A stretch of 64,000 nucleotides of DNA from positions 5,436,501 through 5,500,500 of the forward strand of contig NZ_CP063362.1 of NCBI RefSeq assembly GCF_016807805.1. Direction: 5' to 3'. The position numbers were made by a program, and so were the translations under genes. Positions 1-8,772 of the stretch are shown piece after piece. This stretch comes from Xanthobacter dioxanivorans. Lineage in GTDB: Bacteria > Pseudomonadota > Alphaproteobacteria > Rhizobiales > Xanthobacteraceae. Every line of letters starts with the position of its first letter. Within the stretch, counting starts at the first letter, position 1. The notes beneath the pieces were generated by a model that was given only the letters and a program-made list of their open reading frames with translations, had not been told where the DNA came from and ran no database searches.

Positions 1-53
1 CAAGCGTCATCGTTGAATGCAGAAGATGGCCTAATCAGCGCGGCGCCCGTGCT

Positions 54-300
54 TCAGTTGGAGAGAACTTGCCGTCGCCTAGGCTTGACGACGACCTTGC
101 CTTTTGACCGTCCGGTTTCGATGTTGGCCAACGCTTCATTGGTCGCTTCGAACGGGAAGATCCGATCCATGATCGGGCGAATGATCCCGGCTTCGATCAG
201 CGATGTGATCTGGATCGACCGGGCCACACTTGGCAGAACTTTTCGGGCGATCGTCAGCGGGAAGCCGCTGACGATCAAGCTTGGCAAAGCCGCCAATATC
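54..300 (-). pseudogene. C-terminal remnant of a zinc-binding/quinone oxidoreductase (MDR family)
   Basis: The minus-strand frame ends in a segment typical of the last ~75 residues of medium-chain dehydrogenase/quinone reductases: an IIRPIMDRIFPFEATNEA stretch followed by a GRSKGKVVV end. Nothing upstream in any frame supplies the GroES-like or Rossmann domains, and homology stops just before the heme oxygenase stop at 319. It is therefore a decayed gene tail and not a functional enzyme. The open frame continues to 419 only as a shadow of the neighbouring gene. Confidence 0.6.
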
Positions 301-318
301 CGGCGAATGGGGACCACC

Positions 319-918
319 TCAGCCGAAGGTGGCGACCACCAAGGCGTGGACGCGGGCAAAAGCGGCTTTCGCCCCCGCCGTGACCCGCGTTTCGTCGGCC
401 TCCGACAGTTCCAGCCCATCGAGGGCTATGGTGAAGGTCTTCCAGTGGAGTCCCCGCCCCTGCGGTGCGGCGGCGAGGTGGCGGGCGCCGAAGGTCGCGG
501 AGAGGCCGAGCCCTGCGGCCGCCTTCAGGAGAAAGGCCGCGCCGAGGTTCGAGCCTTCGGCCACGTAGAGCCAGCCGAGCGCGGTCGGAACGTCCGCCGG
601 ATCCCCTTGGCGAAACACCGGCGCGCCTTCCGCCGGCGGCGGCTCCGTTCCGAGGTCTGCAAGATCCTGTTCGATCAGGCCGAAGCGGCGGCGGCCAGTG
701 AGATCGGGCAAGAGGCGATCCAGCGCCGGATCGGAATAGAGCGCGTCGATCTCCCGATGGAAGGCGTGCTGCACCTTCAGGAAAAGGACGTAGCGCTCAC
801 GGCTCGCGAACGGCTCGCCCGCCATGATCGTCTTGTCGAGGCGGTCGTGCGTGGTGTGGGTGAGGGCTTTCAGCCGGCTGGCGCGGTTGTCGGCGGGGCG
901 GTCGAGGGCGATGGTCAT
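319..918 (-). CDS. biliverdin-producing heme oxygenase (HemO/PigA type)
   Basis: This 199-residue cytoplasmic enzyme should open the heme ring with O2 and reductant to give biliverdin, CO and Fe2+. The N-terminal helix has a THDRLD segment with the candidate proximal heme-ligand His near residue 24. The distal helix carries LYVAEGSNLGAAFLL, equivalent to the YVLEGSxLGG motif of bacterial HemO/PigA enzymes. Length matches that family (about 190-210). It is the last gene of the sigma/anti-sigma/receptor operon, 36 bp after the receptor stop, so it probably releases iron from the heme that the receptor imports. No heme ABC transporter is present in the window. Confidence 0.88.
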   Translation of the reverse strand: MTIALDRPADNRASRLKALTHTTHDRLDKTIMAGEPFASRERYVLFLKVQHAFHREIDALYSDPALDRLLPDLTGRRRFGLIEQDLADLGTEPPPAEGAPVFRQGDPADVPTALGWLYVAEGSNLGAAFLLKAAAGLGLSATFGARHLAAAPQGRGLHWKTFTIALDGLELSEADETRVTAGAKAAFARVHALVVATFG

Positions 919-954
919 GGGATGATCCTCAATGGTTGAAAGAATTTCTCAGGC

Positions 955-3900
955 TCAGAAGCGGTAGTTCACGCCGATCTTCAAAAGCTGGAGGTCGGCA
1001 GAGTTGGATGCTTCGCGGCCATTGGAAATGGTCGAGGATCCGATGTAATTCGTGGTTTCGTACACCGGCCTTTCAACCAGATCGCAGAAGAGGCCTCCCC
1101 TGGTGGCACAGAGCGGTTCGCTGCGGACCACCCATTTGGTTCCGACCTGACGGGTGACCGAGTAGGATTTGGTGACGCCGGCGCGCGCGTCCTTGAACAG
1201 GAAGCTCTCGGAGCCGAAGGCAGAAAACAGGTACTCGGCCTTGATCGACCAATTGTCGGCGATGGCATATTCCGCGCCCCCGCCGATGGCGAGCCCGGTC
1301 CGCGTCCGCGCGGAAATCTCGGTGAAGAAGGGGGTCGTGCGGTTGCCTGCCGGTCTGGCCTCATAGGCGATATCCGACTGGTACTGGGTGCGCTCCTCCT
1401 CTTCCCTGAGGAAGGCGACGCCGGCGGTGCCGTACACCATGAGCTTGTCCCAGGCGTATCCGGCGCGCCCCCGCACGGTGGCGAACCAGTCGAAGGAATA
1501 GTCCGTGCTGGCCTGGAGCATGTTGGCATCCATGAGCAGCTGCGCCTCGGTGGCGAGGGCATTTTGGGTCTTGGACATGCGCGCCCAGCCGAAGTCTCCT
1601 TCGACGCCGAGGACGATGCCGTTCGAGAACTGGTAATTGTAGCCGGCCTGCGCGCCGCCGATGATGTTGGCCAGCGACAGGTCCGCCGATTCCGTCGCCG
1701 CGATGGCATTCGCGCTGCCGTCGAGAGGAGTGGTGGTGCCGGAGATCCCGCCGAAGCCGTAGCCCACGTTGGCGCCCAGATAGAGGCCTGTCCAGGGCAT
1801 GTTGCGCGCGCTCGCGGGCCGGCCGAAGGGCAGCCACGTCACCGGCTCGGAGCCCCCCAGCTTGGCGGTGAGGCTGCCCCGGATCACCCGGCCGGGGGCG
1901 GGCATGTCCGTATTGTTGATCGCATCCACATAGTAGGCGTCGAACAGGTTCTGCACGCCCACGTCGAGGGTCAGCGTGTCGTTGATCTTCCACTGGCCGA
2001 ACAGATCGACCACCGTGTAAGGCGCCCAGTTCTTCGCGACGTTCGAGAAATACGCGGTGTCGGCGACCATGGGCGCGAGTCGCTCGCCCATGTATGTGAG
2101 GCGTCCGCCCAGGGTGATGCGGTCGTCCCAGAAGCGCAGGCCAGCCGTGACTGAGGCGGTGAAGCGGGGCGGCACCTGGTTGGCAAGGAAATCGGCTTGG
2201 CTTGTGTAGCTGATGCACTCACCGTCCTGGAAGCAGGCCTCGAAGTCCGTATAATAGTTGAAGCCGAAATCGATGAAGCCGAAGCCGGCATCATATCCGC
2301 CGCTAAGCTCGAAACCCTTGAAGCGGACATAGTCGTAATTGAAGAACATCATGGTCTGTAAATTTGTAAATTCTCTCCCGATATAATCGTTTGTGGTATT
2401 CTCGAAGTACGAGAGCTTGGTCCGCACCTTGTCGCCATGCAGGAACACGTCGTTCTTCAGGAGGTTGGTGCCGACCTCGTAATTTACCGCATGTTCCGCA
2501 TCGAGGTTGGGATTGAACCGCTGGTCGCTACGCGTCTGGCTCACCTCGCGCAGGCTCGGCGGACGGATGCCGGTGGAATACTGTCCGTAGATCTGCCAGC
2601 CCGGCAAAGGGGTCAGCGTGATGCTCGCCATCGGGCTCACCCCGTCGCCGGAATAGCCGGTGTAGGGCGCGCCGGGATTGTAGAAGCTGTCGCCGCTGAA
2701 CGCGGTGTCGTAGTTCAGATACTCGGCCCCCGCCTCCACGCTCAGCCAGGACAGGGGATCCCACTTCGCCCTGGCGAACAGGGTGGCGATCCGGCGGTCG
2801 CCGTTGGCGGGCAGGGCCCACAGGGAGAACTGCTCGACGTCGAGCGGATCGGACGGGCTGGCGCTCTCGAGGGTGTAGGTGCCGCCGTAGCGCAGCGAGA
2901 TCGGAGTCCCAGCCGCCGCGAAGCGCGACGTGTTGTCAGCATTGAAGCCGAAATTGCGCGTCTGCTGCTTGATCTCCGCCGATCTCCCGATCAGGGAGAA
3001 GACGGTGACCTCGTCCACATTGGAGGCGTAGGCATTGGCCTTGAAGTCGATCAGGTCGTTGTCCTGGGGCTTGAAGTGATAGCGCGCCGTCAGCTGGTTG
3101 ATCGCCGCCGAGCTGAGGGGAATCTGCCAGGTGGTGGCGTTGCCCACCGAGATCAGGGTGGGGGAAACCTCGCCGAAATCGTTGCCGTAATAGAGGTAGC
3201 CGAGCTGCAGCTCGTGTCCGTCCGCCGGTCGCAGCGTCGCCTTCAGGAGGCCGGAGGTGACATCCTCGGAGGTGTTGTAGACCTGCTGGCCGTAGAAATA
3301 GTTGGACAGCCGCTGCTGCTCGCCGAGATAATTCTCGGCGGTGAGGTCGCCCTGCGTTCCGGCGAAGTAGTTGCCGCTCTTGCGCCGCACGTAGGCGGCG
3401 ACGAGATCCACGTTCTGCTCCGTCACCGCCGCGGCGAGGCTCGCATTGCCATTCTCGGCATCGGAATTGCCGAAGTCGGCCGTCTTCTGGCCGATGACGG
3501 GCTCGACGCCGTTGGAATTGAGGCCCACGCGCGCCCGTACGCCGTAGTTCTCGCCCGCACGCAGCACATCGGCGATGCCCAGCGTCTCCATGGCGATGGT
3601 GCCGCCGATGGCGCCGCCCACCGCGCCCTCCGGCCCCTTGGTGACGGTGATGCCGGAAATGAGGTCGGGGTCCACGAAGGTCCGGCTGGTGACACCTGCA
3701 TAACCGCGATAGCTCGATGTGGACTGCTGCGATCCGTCGATGGTGGTGGCCACGCGGTTCATGCCCTGCAGGCCGCGGATATTGGGGTCGATGGCGGCGC
3801 CGTTGTTGCTGGAGCCGGAGATGACGCCCGGCGTGCCCTGGAAGATGGAGCCCGCGGTGAGACCGGGAAAGCGCTCCAACTCTTCGCTCGAAATGAAGTT

Positions 3901-4389
3901 GGTGGTGCCCGGCGTCTCGAACGGACGGTTCGCGCCATGGGCGCCGCCGACCTCGATGGTGTCGAGCACAACAGAGCCGTCGGCGCCAACGGCTCCGGCG
4001 TCCACCGCGTTCTGCTGACCCACCATGACGGTTCGATCGGCCGTGATCTGGAAGGGAAGCCCGGTTCCTTCGAGCATCAGGGCGAGGGCTTGCCGGGGCG
4101 CGTAGCTCCCGGTCACTGCGCGTGAGGTCAGGCCCCGTGTCGTCGAGGATGCGAGCGTGACCTGCAGGCCCGCCTGCCGGCCGAAGGCATTGAGGGCGGA
4201 GGCCAGCGGCTGGGCCGGAATATCGAAGCTTTGCACCGCGCCCGCGCTTCCCACGATGGCTTGAGCTGCGGCCGGGCGGGTCTGCGGGGCCAGGGCCCAC
4301 AGTGCGACGATCGCAGTGGTCGCCAGAAGCCAGGGCGCCGGAACACCCTTGCGGATTGCCGTCTTCAGATCGGTCGCGTGCGAACTCAT
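955..4389 (-). CDS. TonB-dependent heme receptor with STN signalling domain, fused to a C-terminal Omp25-type outer-membrane barrel
   Basis: About 1144 residues. The ATG at 4389 is chosen because GAGG lies five bases upstream; an in-frame ATG at 4416 lacks a site. Order: signal peptide (1-44, ending PAAAQA); STN/secretin-TonB domain (~53-125), which in FecA-type receptors contacts a FecR protein; plug (~145-255); 22-strand-type barrel to ~855. The barrel has GIRPPSL and FNPNL, matching the FRAP/NPNL box of heme receptors of the HasR/HmuR type. Unusually, after the expected last receptor strand (VIRGSLTAKL) and a short linker come ~281 more residues from MPWTGLYLGANVGYGFGG to a terminal YRF. 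This reads as a complete Omp25/RopB-like 8-strand barrel. Heme as ligand is inferred from the box and the heme oxygenase neighbour. Confidence 0.88.
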   Translation of the reverse strand: MSSHATDLKTAIRKGVPAPWLLATTAIVALWALAPQTRPAAAQAIVGSAGAVQSFDIPAQPLASALNAFGRQAGLQVTLASSTTRGLTSRAVTGSYAPRQALALMLEGTGLPFQITADRTVMVGQQNAVDAGAVGADGSVVLDTIEVGGAHGANRPFETPGTTNFISSEELERFPGLTAGSIFQGTPGVISGSSNNGAAIDPNIRGLQGMNRVATTIDGSQQSTSSYRGYAGVTSRTFVDPDLISGITVTKGPEGAVGGAIGGTIAMETLGIADVLRAGENYGVRARVGLNSNGVEPVIGQKTADFGNSDAENGNASLAAAVTEQNVDLVAAYVRRKSGNYFAGTQGDLTAENYLGEQQRLSNYFYGQQVYNTSEDVTSGLLKATLRPADGHELQLGYLYYGNDFGEVSPTLISVGNATTWQIPLSSAAINQLTARYHFKPQDNDLIDFKANAYASNVDEVTVFSLIGRSAEIKQQTRNFGFNADNTSRFAAAGTPISLRYGGTYTLESASPSDPLDVEQFSLWALPANGDRRIATLFARAKWDPLSWLSVEAGAEYLNYDTAFSGDSFYNPGAPYTGYSGDGVSPMASITLTPLPGWQIYGQYSTGIRPPSLREVSQTRSDQRFNPNLDAEHAVNYEVGTNLLKNDVFLHGDKVRTKLSYFENTTNDYIGREFTNLQTMMFFNYDYVRFKGFELSGGYDAGFGFIDFGFNYYTDFEACFQDGECISYTSQADFLANQVPPRFTASVTAGLRFWDDRITLGGRLTYMGERLAPMVADTAYFSNVAKNWAPYTVVDLFGQWKINDTLTLDVGVQNLFDAYYVDAINNTDMPAPGRVIRGSLTAKLGGSEPVTWLPFGRPASARNMPWTGLYLGANVGYGFGGISGTTTPLDGSANAIAATESADLSLANIIGGAQAGYNYQFSNGIVLGVEGDFGWARMSKTQNALATEAQLLMDANMLQASTDYSFDWFATVRGRAGYAWDKLMVYGTAGVAFLREEEERTQYQSDIAYEARPAGNRTTPFFTEISARTRTGLAIGGGAEYAIADNWSIKAEYLFSAFGSESFLFKDARAGVTKSYSVTRQVGTKWVVRSEPLCATRGGLFCDLVERPVYETTNYIGSSTISNGREASNSADLQLLKIGVNYRF

Positions 4390-4444
4390 TTTTCCTCGTC
4401 TCGGGTGTCCGCGCACAGCTCACGCATGTGCTTCCGGTCCCAAA

Positions 4445-4469
4445 GACGATCGGCTCGCGATTTTTTTCC
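4445..4469 (-). promoter_or_regulatory. ECF-sigma-type promoter of the heme receptor gene
   Basis: On the minus strand GGAAAA and CGTC are separated by exactly 15 bases and end 55 bases before the receptor ATG. The same GGAAAA-N15-CGTC arrangement, with a shared CTTTG just after it, precedes fecR at 5590-5614. This agrees with -35/-10 elements known for FecI/RpoI-type ECF sigma factors, so it is probably read by the sigma factor encoded at 5625-6134. Confidence 0.55.
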
Positions 4470-4507
4470 ACGCGGGCCGCTTTTTGTGCCGGATGCGGAT
4501 CCGCCTC

Positions 4508-5528
4508 TCAGAGGCGCGACACGACCCTCAGATAAGGCGAGATCTCGTGGACCTGCCCGCCATATGGCTGCACGAGCGCGCGCAGCGCACGATCAGGATC
4601 CCGCAGGTCATAGAGCCCTGTCACCCTTTGAGCCGCGAGAGCGGCATCGGGCAAGCTGATCCAGGCACGGTGATAGCGCCGCAAGCGCTCAACCACGGAA
4701 CCGATCGTCGCGTCATTGACAAAGATCTGGCCGTTCCGCCACGCGGCGATGTCGTCGAGCGCGATGGTCTCCTTCTGCATCGCCCCCGTGCCCCGGTCCA
4801 CCACCACCGTCTCGCCGGGTGTCAGCGTTGCGCCCGGTTGGCCGCCCGCCTGCCCGGGCGCGACGCGGACCGACCCGTGCGCCAGCTCCACGGCGGTGGT
4901 GTCGGCAGAGAGCGCCACGTTGAAGGCGGTGCCGAGCACGGTCACATCCACGCCGCCGGCCGCGACCACGAACGGCCGGGACGCATCGGGCGTGACCTCG
5001 AAGAAGGCTTCCCCCGACAGGAGCGTGACATGGCGCCGTTCCCCGCGAGGGCGGTGGCAATGGCGCTGTGCGCTCCAAGGGTGACGGTGCTGCCATCTGC
5101 CAGCGTGACGACGCGGCTTTCCCCGGTCGCGGTCATGTGGTCGGCCTGAAAACGCAGGATCAGCGGGGGGCCGCGAGAATGAGGACGCACCCCGCTGCAG
5201 CCACTGCCGCGGCGGCCGCCACCCGCGCCCGCCAGCTCCGCCGACGCGGGGTGCGCGGGGCGACCCGGGCCCGCCGACCGGCGGGGACCGGGCCCGCGCG
5301 CGGGCGCCAAAAATCTTCATGCTCCGGCGGGACCTCACCCAGGACATGCCATGTCCGGCGCGCATTCTCCCAGGCGCGGGCATGGGCGGGAGAGACGGCG
5401 CGCCAGGCCTCGAACGCCCGGGCAATCTCCGGGTCCTGCGGCGCATCTTTGAGGCGCAGAAGCCAGTCGATGGCCTCCTCCAGAAGCGGGTCCGCTCTCT
5501 CGTCCTCGGTCAAGCTCGTTCCTGCCAT
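4508..5528 (-). pseudogene. FecR-type anti-sigma factor, interrupted by two one-base frameshifts
   Basis: Three frames together make a normal ~340-residue FecR. The N-terminal cytoplasmic domain (EAIDWLLRLKDAP, then a WENARRTWHVLG segment) and a membrane helix (AAAAAVAAAGCVLIL) read from the ATG at 5528 to a stop near 5160. The periplasmic domain resumes in a second frame (VTLADGSTVTLGAHSAIATA). It finishes in a third frame from HVTLLSGEAFFEV to the stop at 4508. Restoring one base in the C6 run near 5165-5170 (minus strand) and one in the G4 run near 5038-5044 rejoins all parts. Either the gene is broken and sigma control is altered, or two homopolymers were under-called. FecR proteins normally relay receptor occupancy from the STN domain to the sigma factor. 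Confidence 0.8.
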
Positions 5529-5589
5529 GCCATCTCGGTGCCCCCGCCAAAGGCGCCGACTGCCGCCTTTTACACTCTTCGCTCTCAAA

Positions 5590-5614
5590 GACGATTGGGG
5601 CGAAGATTTTTTCC
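5590..5614 (-). promoter_or_regulatory. ECF-sigma-type promoter upstream of fecR
   Basis: GGAAAA-N15-CGTC on the minus strand, followed by TTTG as at the receptor promoter, 61 bases before the fecR ATG and just past the sigma gene stop. The matched spacing at two sites in one operon supports internal ECF-driven promoters. Confidence 0.5.
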
Positions 5615-5624
5615 GCGCCGTGGA

Positions 5625-6134
5625 TCAGCCCCCCTCGTCGAGCCGGGCGGCGATCCTAAGCATGGCGGAGCGCACATATCTGTGCGCTGTGGTGACGGAA
5701 ATCCCCAGGTGCCCGGCCACCTCATCGAGGGTGAAGCCGCCGAACCGGTGCATCTCCACTGCGACGCGCGCTTCGAGCGGAAGGGCCGCGAGCACATCCG
5801 ACACGGCACGCACCTGATCACAGAACAGCAAATGTTGCTCCGGCGTCTCGATAGCGCGCGGCTCGGCCCAGAACGGCAGACCACGGCCCGCCTCACGCGT
5901 CTCAATCTTGCGCCGCTTCAGGACATCGAAAGCCAGATTGCGGACGATCCGGTAGAGGAAGGCAAGGGCCTGCTCCGGCGTCCCCGCCTGGAGGGGGGCT
6001 GGCAGGTACCGCAGATAGGCGTCCTGAACGGTATCCTCGGCAGCCTCGCGTGAGCCGAGAATGGAGGTCGCGTAGTCGATCAGCGCAGAGCGATGCGTAA
6101 GATAGACCCCGTGCCGTGCATCCCCTTCCTTCAT
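5625..6134 (-). CDS. ECF sigma factor, FecI-like iron-starvation type
   Basis: This 169-residue protein has sigma region 2 (YATSILGSREAAEDTVQDAYLR, then FLYRIVRNLAFDVLKRR) and region 4 (LEARVAVEMHRFGGFTLDEVAGHLGISV, then the AHRYVRSAM recognition helix), with no region 3 and no C-terminal extension. Length and order (sigma, fecR, receptor) are those of FecI-type cell-surface signalling. It should bind core RNA polymerase and transcribe the receptor and heme oxygenase genes when the receptor is occupied. AGGGAAG lies upstream of the ATG. The fecR gene follows after about 96 bases that contain an ECF-type promoter. Confidence 0.9.
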   Translation of the reverse strand: MKEGDARHGVYLTHRSALIDYATSILGSREAAEDTVQDAYLRYLPAPLQAGTPEQALAFLYRIVRNLAFDVLKRRKIETREAGRGLPFWAEPRAIETPEQHLLFCDQVRAVSDVLAALPLEARVAVEMHRFGGFTLDEVAGHLGISVTTAHRYVRSAMLRIAARLDEGG

Positions 6135-6232
6135 GCGAGGCTCTTCCCTGTGCGGAAAATAGGCACGAGCGCCCGGCTCATCCTTCCACCACCCCCGATC
6201 CGCTCCGTCACTGACGAAGACGCAACACTATC

Positions 6233-6257
6233 GACGATCAATAGCGTCCGATTTTTT
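6233..6257 (-). promoter_or_regulatory. possible weak ECF-type promoter upstream of the sigma gene
   Basis: An A-tract followed by a GATCGTC element on the minus strand resembles the two promoters at 4445 and 5590, with the same 15-base spacing. The -35 lacks the GG, and it lies 98 bases from the sigma start. Such genes are more often under Fur; no clear Fur box was found here. Confidence 0.25.
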
Positions 6258-6410
6258 TGTTGCAATATTAAATATTTAGATTTGTTCTAGATCCATTTAA
6301 TACACAATCGATGTCGCACGACTATCTTCAGAAGACTCCTATTGATTGAGGAGCTTGGATCTCGCTTTTGAATTTTCTTAAGCTGCGCATCTCGATGCAA
6401 GGGTCCAGAC

Positions 6411-6542
6411 TCATAACCAGCAGCTGACGGTCGCAGCGATGCAGACAGCAACGAAGACGTTGACGGCGAGCCGATCGTAGCGGGTCGCGACAAGACGGAA
6501 GTCCTTCAGCCGGCAGGACATGCGCTCGATAGCGTTGCGGTG
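6411..6542 (-). mobile_element. C-terminal remnant of an IS5-family transposase
   Basis: The minus strand encodes about 43 residues from HRNAIERMSCRLKDFR through ATRYDRLAVN to an AAVCIAATVSCWL-like end and stop at 6411. This is the conserved end of IS5-family (IS427/IS1031 group) transposases: the E of the DDE triad lies in RNAIERM, and ATRYD follows. The match ends where the island repeat begins, so the element was cut there. No terminal inverted repeats or target duplication could be found. Confidence 0.7.
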
Positions 6543-6556
6543 CGGAGAGGATTCGA
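6542..6556 (+). other. putative attR: 15-bp copy of the tRNA-Thr 3' end
   Basis: The 15 bases GCGGAGAGGATTCGA are identical, in the same orientation, to 21536-21550 inside tRNA-Thr (T-arm to acceptor stem). A direct repeat of a tRNA 3' segment about 15 kb away, with an integrase gene beside the tRNA copy, is what insertion of an integrative element leaves. Confidence 0.65.
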
Positions 6557-7397
6557 TAAAATCGAATAGTATTATGATTTTTCATGCTATTTTTAAATGC
6601 CAAACGCCTAGATGCCAACAAAAATGCCAACAGACCCGATCGCTGCCCCTGGATGGCGCTATCCCGAGATTTGCGGGGCTCAGATGGAAAAGAGCGGGAC
6701 ACGGCCGCTCAGGCCGCCTCCCATACCCGGTTCAAGATCTGAGCGGCGAGCGCGGCCTTGTCCTGCGGCAGGAACCGGCTGCAGTGGTTCACGACCGTCT
6801 CCGTCTGGCCCAAATTGCGTTGCTTGCCCGGTCCTACAGCCGGTGGCCTTCATGGCGTGCATGGCCAGCAAAGCGCTCATTGGGCGGTCAATGCGCAGCG
6901 GGCCTCTGAGGCCCGTTATGCCGATATTGATGCCTCAGCGCTGCAGCTAGAGAACCGTTCGCGCACGGTGGCTGCCAGACTGCGATTCAAACAGAGGCCG
7001 GCCGATCCTCGCTCGTACGAAGGCTGACGCCGTCCGGGCCGATGGAGACGCGCGGCACACCTCTCTGCCCAACGTCTGTGCACATCAAAATCCTGCCAAT
7101 CATTGGAGCCGAGTGCGTCGCGCGCGGTTCGACCTGGCAGAATCGGATGCAGATGGCGAATTTTTGGATACATGTGAGATTTTTTTGGACTCGATATGGC
7201 CCCCGCTCTGCTGTTCTATCTGTCGTGAGGAGCCATCGTGGCACTGTTGGAGACTGTTCCCGGCTTTGGCTAGCTGCCGCGGGATCCGAATCCTCAGAAC
7301 GATTTCAGCGTTTGGTCCGCTGGGACAGCCGTACGGCTCCGTCAACAATGCCTGCAACTGCGCCGTCCCGGACGTTGCGAAGTACGGAGATCTATCG
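6557..7397. other. gene-poor left end of the island
   Basis: No intact gene. It contains the arm-type repeats at 6612-6632 and, on the minus strand around 6720-6830, a short coding-like tail (VVNHCSRFLPQDKAALAAQ...WEAA, stop) that I cannot assign. The rest is probably debris plus the promoter region for the solute-binding protein gene starting at 7398. Confidence 0.4.
6612..6632 (+). repeat. pair of ATGCCAACA repeats (probable integrase arm sites)
   Basis: ATGCCAACA occurs at 6612-6620 and 6624-6632. The same word, direct and inverted, flanks the integrase start at 21382-21436. Arm-type binding sites of tyrosine integrases near an att site have this form. Confidence 0.5.
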
Positions 7398-8669
7398 ATG
7401 ACAAGGGCCAGAGGGGGAAGGTCAGGATGGAACCGGCGCTCGCACGTCGGACACTGGCTGGCCGCGAGGGCGTTGGACGCGTGCCGGCTTGTTCTGGGGG
7501 CTGCGCTGGTATCCGTCCCGCTGGCGACCGCATCGGCCCAGGCACCGATCAAGATCGGCGACATCAACAGCTACAGCAACATGGCGCTGTTCACCGATCC
7601 CTATCGCCGGGGCGCCGAGCTCGCCGTCGAGCAAATCAACGCGGCCGGCGGCATCAACGGCCGTCCGCTTCAGGTGATCTTCCGCGATGATGCAGCCAAG
7701 GCTGGCGATGCCATTCGCCAGGCCGAGGAGCTGACCGCCTCCGAGCAGGTGGTCGCGCTGGCCGGCGGCTTCACCTCCTCGGTGTGCCTAGCGCTCGCCG
7801 ATTTCGCCCTGCAGCGCAAGATTCCTTTCGTCTGCGGCATCGCGGTGAGCGACGCCGTCGTCTGGGAGAAGGGCAACCGCTACACCTTCCACACCGCCGC
7901 TTCCACCTACATGCAGACCCAGGCGCTGGCCGAGGCGGCCGCCAAGCTGCCCGCCAAGACCTGGGCGACGGTCGCGCCGAACTATGAATACGGCACCTCC
8001 TTCGTCGCCCGCTTCAAGGAGCACCTCCTGAAGCTGCGGCCGGACGTGAAGTTCGTCGCCGAGCAATGGCCTGCCCTCGGCAAGCTCGATCCCGGCCCGA
8101 CGCTGGACGCCCTGCTCGCGGCCCAGCCGGATGCCATTTTCAACGCGGAGTTCGGCACCGACCTGATCCGCCTCGTGCGCGAGGTGAACACTCGCGATGC
8201 CTTCAAGGGCAAGTACGTGGTGAGCGCCCTCACAGGCCAGCCGGAATATCTCGACACGCTGAAGGCAGAAACGCCTGAAGGCTGGATCGTTACCGGCTAC
8301 CCCTGGCAGACGTTGGACACGCCCGAGCACAAGGCCTTCCGCGAAGCCTATCAGAAGAAGTTCAACGACTACCCGCGCTGGGGCGCCATGTTCGGCTACA
8401 TCGGCTACAAGGCACTCGCCGCGGCCATTGCCAAGGCTGGCGGCACCGACCCCGAGAAGATTGTGGATGCGCTCGGCGGTCTCAGCCTGCCGACGCCGGT
8501 TGGCGAGGTGACATTCCGTGCCGCCGACAATCAGGCGACCCTGACCGTCTTCACCGGTAAGCTCACGAAGAAGGGCGACAAGGGCGAGATGGTGGATTGG
8601 ATCGCCGTCGACGGCGCCAAGCTCCTCCCGCCGCCCGCCGAGATCGCCAAGCTGCGCCCCGCGAAGTGA
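7398..8669 (+). CDS. ABC transporter periplasmic substrate-binding protein (Liv/urea/amide type)
   Basis: The frame is open from 7113, but the ATG at 7398 is followed by a plausible signal peptide (basic start, then ACRLVLGAALVSVPLATASAQA), giving about 423 residues. The mature protein starts PIKIGDINSYS and has the periplasmic-binding fold type I features EINAAGGINGRP-like (EQINAAGGINGRPLQV) and FRDDAAKAGDAIRQAEEL. It should bind a small amide, amino acid or related compound in the periplasm and deliver it to the membrane protein encoded at 8773. The ligand is unknown; linkage to hydantoinase-type genes suggests a cyclic amide or its product. Confidence 0.85.
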   Translation: MTRARGGRSGWNRRSHVGHWLAARALDACRLVLGAALVSVPLATASAQAPIKIGDINSYSNMALFTDPYRRGAELAVEQINAAGGINGRPLQVIFRDDAAKAGDAIRQAEELTASEQVVALAGGFTSSVCLALADFALQRKIPFVCGIAVSDAVVWEKGNRYTFHTAASTYMQTQALAEAAAKLPAKTWATVAPNYEYGTSFVARFKEHLLKLRPDVKFVAEQWPALGKLDPGPTLDALLAAQPDAIFNAEFGTDLIRLVREVNTRDAFKGKYVVSALTGQPEYLDTLKAETPEGWIVTGYPWQTLDTPEHKAFREAYQKKFNDYPRWGAMFGYIGYKALAAAIAKAGGTDPEKIVDALGGLSLPTPVGEVTFRAADNQATLTVFTGKLTKKGDKGEMVDWIAVDGAKLLPPPAEIAKLRPAK

Positions 8670-8684
8670 GCGCGGACCAAAAAG

Positions 8685-8704
8685 GCGCCGGCATCGCCCG
8701 GCGC
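8685..8704 (+). terminator. GC-rich stem-loop between binding-protein and permease genes
   Basis: GCGCCGG and CCGGCGC pair around a six-base loop, with no T-run after it. Such hairpins often protect the transcript of the abundant binding protein or partly attenuate the downstream permease. Confidence 0.4.
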
Positions 8705-8772
8705 GGCTGACGCTGCCGGCAGCACGACGAGAAGGTCGCGCCGCCGGCATCTTCCTCGCAGGAAAAGCCCTC

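Noticed and set aside
955..1800. A separate Omp25-like gene starting at the internal ATG at 1800
   Set aside because: No signal peptide and no ribosome site at that ATG, while the receptor frame runs straight through; a fusion explains it better.
5030..5170. Programmed ribosomal frameshifting in fecR
   Set aside because: Two separate shifts would be needed in one gene, the sites lack a good slippery heptamer plus structure, and an unrelated gene shows the same homopolymer defect.
6680..6880. A plausible small minus-strand protein in the island's left end
   Set aside because: The coding-like signal lies in another frame (VVNHCSRFLPQDK) and has no start; no family could be named.
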